In this document: piece after piece, positions 6,459 through 9,241 of the stretch
Position numbering within the stretch: the first letter of the stretch is position 1
How the letters are laid out: every line of letters begins with the position of its first letter
Source: JANMMJ01 sp964543235
GTDB lineage: Bacteria; Pseudomonadota; Alphaproteobacteria; Rhizobiales; Aestuariivirgaceae
Assembly: GCA_964543235.1 (NCBI GenBank)
Contig: CAZIXE010000101.1
Location: 1-9,241 of the forward strand
Reading direction: 5' to 3'
Length of the DNA stretch: 9,241 nt
The notes under the pieces: model-generated
What the model was told of the DNA's origin: nothing
The model's database searches: none
Seen by the model: the letters and a program-made list of their open reading frames with translations, nothing else
Position numbers and translations under genes: made by a program

Positions 6459-6767
6459 ATGACCACGACTTCCTCTCGCTTTTTCGATGAACTCGCCAAG
6501 CTCATGACCAATGCAGCGGGCGCCGCGCAGGGCGTCCGGCGCGAGATTGACACCTTGGTACAGGCTCAGGTCGAAAGGGTCCTGAACAACCTCGATGTTG
6601 TGAAGCGCGAGGAATTCGAAGCCGTGCGCGACATGGCGCGGAAGGCGCGCGAAGAGAACGAGCAGCTGAATGAGCGGATTGGGGTGTTGGAAGCGCAGCT
6701 GGCGCGACAGACGTCAACCGCCGTCGCTGCCGAGTCGGAAGGGCCGGGCGAATCGCGCACCCTCTAA
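6459..6767 (+). CDS. ubiK: Ubiquinone biosynthesis accessory factor UbiK (BMFP family)
   Basis: The 102-residue product belongs to the small BMFP/UbiK family (COG2960, formerly YqiC). In enterobacteria UbiK binds UbiJ and supports the ring-modifying Ubi enzyme complex; it also has reported membrane-fusogenic behaviour. The N-terminal part (about 6-48) should be an amphipathic helix (FFDELAKLMTNAAGAAQGVR at 8-27), and residues 51-84 (REEFEAVRDMARKAREENEQ at its start) have the heptad pattern of a coiled coil, which fits the trimeric architecture known for the family. The Ala/Ser/Glu-rich tail (85-102) looks disordered. The length is slightly above the usual 80-100 residues. A clear AAGGA ribosome binding site at 6447-6451, 7 nt before the ATG, fixes the start. 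It is the first gene of the rightward run, 115 bp upstream of the YbjN-domain gene. Confidence 0.88.
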   Translation: MTTTSSRFFDELAKLMTNAAGAAQGVRREIDTLVQAQVERVLNNLDVVKREEFEAVRDMARKAREENEQLNERIGVLEAQLARQTSTAVAAESEGPGESRTL

Positions 6768-6845
6768 AGGTGTGGAGGAATCACGTCATCTCCACCTTCC
6801 GCTATTGCTGCTACGGCTGCGATCCGGCACGGTCCTCCTCACACG

Positions 6846-6878
6846 GACGAATGATTCGTCGCCTAACGACAGGACGAA
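6846..6878 (+). promoter_or_regulatory. Triple-element leader of the YbjN gene with alternative hairpins
   Basis: GACGAAT (6846-6852) and ATTCGTC (6854-6860) form a perfect 15-bp palindrome around G6853. The unit GACGAA recurs at 6873-6878, overlapping the AGGA ribosome binding site (6871-6874). In RNA, TTCGTC (6855-6860) can pair either with the upstream copy (loop TGA) or with the downstream copy (12-nt loop), the second choice covering half of the ribosome binding site. A small GTCG/CGAC hairpin (6858-6861 with 6867-6870) also fits. This could be a switchable leader or a DNA operator; it may also be chance. Confidence 0.4.
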
Positions 6879-6882
6879 GCTG

Positions 6883-7383
6883 ATGCCCGCTCTTGCGGTC
6901 GAAGAGAGATACCCAAGCAATCCGCTGGACCGGGTTGAAGAACTGGCAGAGGCCAATGACTGGAATGTCGAACGCCAGAATGATGACGAGGTCAGCATGG
7001 CGATCGAGGCCAGCTGGGGCACCTTGCAGCTTTCGCTCAACTGGCGTCAGGATATCGAGGGGTTGCATTTGGCGGCCTGCTATGACTTCAAGGTCGGGCC
7101 GTCGAGGCGTGAGGAGGTCGGCCGCTTGCTGGGTCTCATCAATGAACAGCTTTATCTAGGCCACTTTGATCTCTGGCGCCATGACGGCACGGTGGTCTTT
7201 CGCAATGGCCTGACGCTCGCCGGCGGAGCGGAGGCGAATGAGGCCCAGTGCGAGGCGCTCATCTCTCTCGCAATCGACGCTTGCGAGCGCTATTATCCTG
7301 CTTTCCAGTTCGTGATCTGGGCGGGAAAGCCGGCTGAAGACGCGATCACGGCGAGCTTGCTCGAGACCGTGGGGGAAGCGTGA
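6883..7383 (+). CDS. YbjN-domain protein of unknown function
   Basis: The 166-residue product is a YbjN-domain protein (PF10722 type). E. coli YbjN affects motility, exopolysaccharide and stress phenotypes, but the molecular role is unknown and cannot be carried over with confidence. The fold resembles type III secretion chaperones, which suggests protein binding. Recognisable stretches include GHFDLWRHDGTVVFRNGL (93-110) and ACERYYPAFQFVIWAGK (133-149), which resemble alphaproteobacterial members. There is no signal peptide or membrane segment, so it is likely cytosolic. The frame is open back to 6670, but ATG 6883 has an AGGA at 6871-6874, 8 nt upstream, and gives the family N-terminus; the longer reading would overlap ubiK in another frame. 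The stop overlaps the GTG of proC as GTGA, so the two genes are likely coupled. Confidence 0.9.
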   Translation: MPALAVEERYPSNPLDRVEELAEANDWNVERQNDDEVSMAIEASWGTLQLSLNWRQDIEGLHLAACYDFKVGPSRREEVGRLLGLINEQLYLGHFDLWRHDGTVVFRNGLTLAGGAEANEAQCEALISLAIDACERYYPAFQFVIWAGKPAEDAITASLLETVGEA

Positions 7384-8201
7384 CTCCGGCCCTTACAGGA
7401 AGTCTGGTTCTTGTAGGCACAGGGAAGATGGGCGGAGCCCTGCTCGAAGGCTGGCTCAGAAACGGCGTACCGCCGGCGCACCTCATCACCATCGATCCGG
7501 GACCTCCTGAAAACATCCGCAATCTCATTGAACGCCATCGCATCAGACACAATCCGCCAATAACAGAGATCGGCAATGCGGAAGTCGTCGTTGTGGCGGT
7601 CAAGCCGCAAATCATGGCGGAGGTGCTGCCGTCCCTGACAGCACTTCGGCGGTCAAGACCGCTCATCCTGTCGGTTGCTGCCGGAAAAAAGATCAGGGTT
7701 TTCGAGGAAGCCTTCGGGGCCGATGCCGCCGTGATCCGGACCATTCCGAACACACCGGCAGCAATCGGCCGCGGCATCACCGCAGTGGCCGCGAATCCCA
7801 ATGTCAGCGCCGGTCAGAAGCAGCTGGCATTGAGCCTTTTGGCGGCCATCGGTGAAGTTGTCGACGTCGGCAATGAGGACCTCATCGATGCTGCGACTGC
7901 GGTTTCCGGGTCGGGTCCAGCTTACGTGTTCTATTTTACAGAGTGTCTGGCGGCAGCAGGTGAGAAACTCGGACTAGATCCAGATCTCGCCATGCAACTT
8001 TCGCGAGCAACAGTGGCCGGCGCCGGGGAACTGATGCGGATCAGTGGGCTACCGGCAGCGACATTGCGGCAGAATGTGACTTCCCCTAACGGCACGACCC
8101 ACGCCGCCTTGCAGGTTCTCATGGCGGAACCCGGTCTCGGCGAATTGATGGATAGGGCGGTTGCAGCCGCCACCCGCCGCTCCCGCGAACTGGCGAGCTG
8201 A
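7380..8201 (+). CDS. proC: Pyrroline-5-carboxylate reductase
   Basis: This cytosolic enzyme reduces 1-pyrroline-5-carboxylate to L-proline with NAD(P)H, the last step of proline synthesis. The 273-residue length is typical. The Rossmann dinucleotide motif VGTGKMG lies at 12-18, VAVKPQ at 72-77, the substrate-site segment VSGSGPAYVF at 175-184 and the P5CR signature VTSPNGTTHAAL at 233-244. The start is GTG at 7380, overlapping the upstream stop by four bases and preceded by a purine-rich GGGGGA stretch. The N-terminus is normal for the family. Sharing a transcript with the YbjN-domain gene implies co-expression, with no obvious biochemical link. Confidence 0.97.
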   Translation: MTPALTGSLVLVGTGKMGGALLEGWLRNGVPPAHLITIDPGPPENIRNLIERHRIRHNPPITEIGNAEVVVVAVKPQIMAEVLPSLTALRRSRPLILSVAAGKKIRVFEEAFGADAAVIRTIPNTPAAIGRGITAVAANPNVSAGQKQLALSLLAAIGEVVDVGNEDLIDAATAVSGSGPAYVFYFTECLAAAGEKLGLDPDLAMQLSRATVAGAGELMRISGLPAATLRQNVTSPNGTTHAALQVLMAEPGLGELMDRAVAAATRRSRELAS

Positions 8202-8235
8202 TGACGCAGCCGTGCCGGCGGGCTAGAGTGTGTTG

Positions 8236-8898
8236 ATGATGATGAACGCCCAGCAGCAGGCACTGTGGACTGCCGCCCTTCGCCTTGCCGCAGAGCGGAG
8301 ATGGCAGGACCTCACGCTGGCGGAAATTGCCCGTGAAGCATCAATGACACTCGCCGAGGCCGCCGCCCTCGTAACGTCGAAGGCAGATATTCTGCGGCTC
8401 TTCCAGCGGCACAACGACTTGACCTTTCTGCAGTCGCTGCAGGGCGATCCGCTGGAAGGCACCGCCCACGACCGCCTGTTCGATGCCATGTTGCGCCGCA
8501 TCGAGATTTTGACGCCCCACAAGAAGGCCCTGCGCAGCATTGTGGCCAAGCCTGCCGATGACCCCGCGGATTGGGTGAATCTGGCCTGCGGTCTTTTCGA
8601 CACACAGGGCTGGTTACTCAATGCAGCCGGCATCAACGTCACGGGTCTGCGGGGTGACGTCCACCGCCTCGGCCTCGCGAAGATCTTTCGCGATGTTCTA
8701 TTGCTGTGGCTTGAAGATGACGATCCGGGCATTTCCAGGACCATGGCCGCGCTTGATCGGAAACTGCGTGACGGCGCAGCCCTGGCAAAGCGTCTCGACC
8801 TGCCAATTGCTGTCCTGTCCGGCCTGATGCGCGCAGCCCGGGCCTTCCGCCACGAACGCACCCGCCGAGCCTCAGCTTCAGATGCAACAGCCGATTGA
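8236..8898 (+). CDS. COQ9-family protein (TetR-fold ubiquinone biosynthesis factor)
   Basis: The 220-residue product has a TetR-like helix-turn-helix at the N-terminus (about 8-58, LTLAEIAREASMTLAEAAAL at 26-45) followed by a domain resembling the C-terminal region of COQ9 (about 80-190). Telling segments are DRLFDAMLRRIEIL (79-92), GWLLNAAGINVTGLRGDV (125-142), GLAKIFRDVLLLWLEDD (146-162) and SRTMAALDRKLR (167-178). Mitochondrial COQ9 is a TetR-fold lipid-binding protein that partners COQ7 in ubiquinone synthesis, so I favour that role over a transcription regulator; homology-only pipelines may call it TetR. The basic, partly amphipathic C-terminal stretch (190-212) could contact membrane, which is inference. 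The start is uncertain: GTG 8230, TTG 8233 and ATGs at 8236, 8239 and 8242 run in frame; I chose 8236 because a TAGAG (8224-8228) lies 7 nt before it. It follows proC by 34 bp. Confidence 0.82.
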   Translation: MMMNAQQQALWTAALRLAAERRWQDLTLAEIAREASMTLAEAAALVTSKADILRLFQRHNDLTFLQSLQGDPLEGTAHDRLFDAMLRRIEILTPHKKALRSIVAKPADDPADWVNLACGLFDTQGWLLNAAGINVTGLRGDVHRLGLAKIFRDVLLLWLEDDDPGISRTMAALDRKLRDGAALAKRLDLPIAVLSGLMRAARAFRHERTRRASASDATAD

Positions 8899-8899
8899 T

Positions 8900-9241
8900 A
8901 TGACGTCTCTCATAAGTTTCGACGACTTCCTCAAGGTTGATATCCGTGCCGGAACCATCGTCGCCGTTGAAGCATTTCCTGAGGCACGTATGCCCGCCTA
9001 CAAGCTTCGGATCGACTTCGGGCCCGAGATCGGCATTCGCAAGTCGTCGGCCCAGATCACCGCAAACTATGCCATTGACGAACTACTCGGCCGGCAGGTC
9101 GCAGCGGTCGTCAATTTTCCGCCCCGCCAGATTGGACCCTTCATGTCCGAAGTGCTGACGCTGGGCTTTGCCGATGCCAATGGAGAAGTCGTGCTGCTGG
9201 CGGCCGAGCGGCCGGTACCCAACGGCAGCCGCCTCTACTGA
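8900..9241 (+). CDS. csaA: CsaA-type tRNA-binding-domain protein (secretion chaperone-like)
   Basis: The 113-residue product is a single OB-fold tRNA-binding domain of the CsaA family, related to the C-terminal domain of some methionyl- and the N-terminal domain of phenylalanyl-tRNA synthetase beta subunits. Bacillus CsaA is a dimeric chaperone that interacts with SecA and preproteins; tRNA binding has been reported for the fold. Landmarks are FLKVDIRAGTIV (10-21), AYKLRIDFGPEIG (33-45), KSSAQITANY (48-57) and VNFPPRQIGPFMSEVLTLGF (71-90), which covers the strongest family block. Two starts are possible: ATG 8900, one base after the COQ9 stop and giving the usual length, or ATG 8882, adding six residues and overlapping COQ9 by 17 bp. 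Neither has a strong ribosome binding site, so coupling to the preceding gene is likely. The stop codon is the last three bases of the window. Confidence 0.93.
   Translation: MTSLISFDDFLKVDIRAGTIVAVEAFPEARMPAYKLRIDFGPEIGIRKSSAQITANYAIDELLGRQVAAVVNFPPRQIGPFMSEVLTLGFADANGEVVLLAAERPVPNGSRLY

Noticed and set aside
6768..6797. Hairpin after ubiK (TGGAG and CTCCA arms) as a terminator
   Set aside because: The core stem is only 5 bp, the 12-nt loop is large and no T tract follows; a role in transcript processing cannot be shown.
6670..6882. N-terminal extension of the YbjN-domain protein
   Set aside because: It overlaps ubiK out of frame and reads as low-complexity sequence; ATG 6883 has a well-placed AGGA.
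8223..8861. 212-codon minus-strand frame opposite the COQ9-like gene
   Set aside because: It is the antisense shadow of a gene with clear family motifs; the product is Arg/Ser/Ala-rich with no recognisable domain.
1..9241. Mobile element, phage, CRISPR, toxin-antitoxin or defence system
   Set aside because: No transposase, integrase, repeat array or small toxin-like pair is present, and the codon use looks even across the genes by eye.

Overview
The window looks like a chromosomal, GC-rich (about 60% by eye) segment of an alphaproteobacterium, probably of the Hyphomicrobiales (Rhizobiales). The reasons are the sequence character of Prs, Lgt, UbiK, the YbjN-domain protein and CsaA, the presence of a COQ9-type protein and an NDUFAF7/MidA-type methyltransferase, and a gene set dominated by tightly packed housekeeping genes. 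I see no insertion sequence, tRNA, rRNA, CRISPR array or prophage gene.

Layout. (1) Positions 1-170 are non-coding as far as I can tell. (2) 171-710 (+) encodes a LuxR-type autoinducer-binding domain with no DNA-binding domain. It ends 14 bp from the convergent prs gene. (3) 725-6347/6362 (-) is a leftward run read in the order lgt, MidA/NDUFAF7-like methyltransferase, pgeF, M24-fold hydrolase, lipoprotein, prs. The first five genes overlap or lie within 28 bp of each other and look like one operon. prs sits behind a 97-bp gap with its own candidate promoter. (4) 6363-6458 is a short divergent regulatory region. (5) 6459-9241 (+) is a rightward run: ubiK, YbjN-domain gene, proC, COQ9-like gene, csaA.

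How the genes relate. Lgt lipidates prolipoproteins at the inner membrane, and a predicted lipoprotein of unknown function is encoded four genes downstream in the same operon. PgeF removes mis-incorporated residues from peptidoglycan precursors. UbiK and the COQ9-like protein point to ubiquinone biosynthesis, and the MidA/NDUFAF7-like methyltransferase points to respiratory complex I assembly, so three respiration-linked accessory factors lie within about 4.5 kb. Prs and ProC are core metabolic enzymes. CsaA is a small tRNA-binding-fold protein.

The least ordinary items are the HTH-less LuxR-type protein, which also has Tyr in place of the invariant ligand-contacting Trp; the M24-fold protein, which has lost all five metal ligands and resembles the metal-free ectoine-hydrolase branch; and a three-copy repeat in the leader of the YbjN gene that can form two mutually exclusive hairpins next to the ribosome binding site. 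I did not find convincing evidence of a wholly new multi-gene system.
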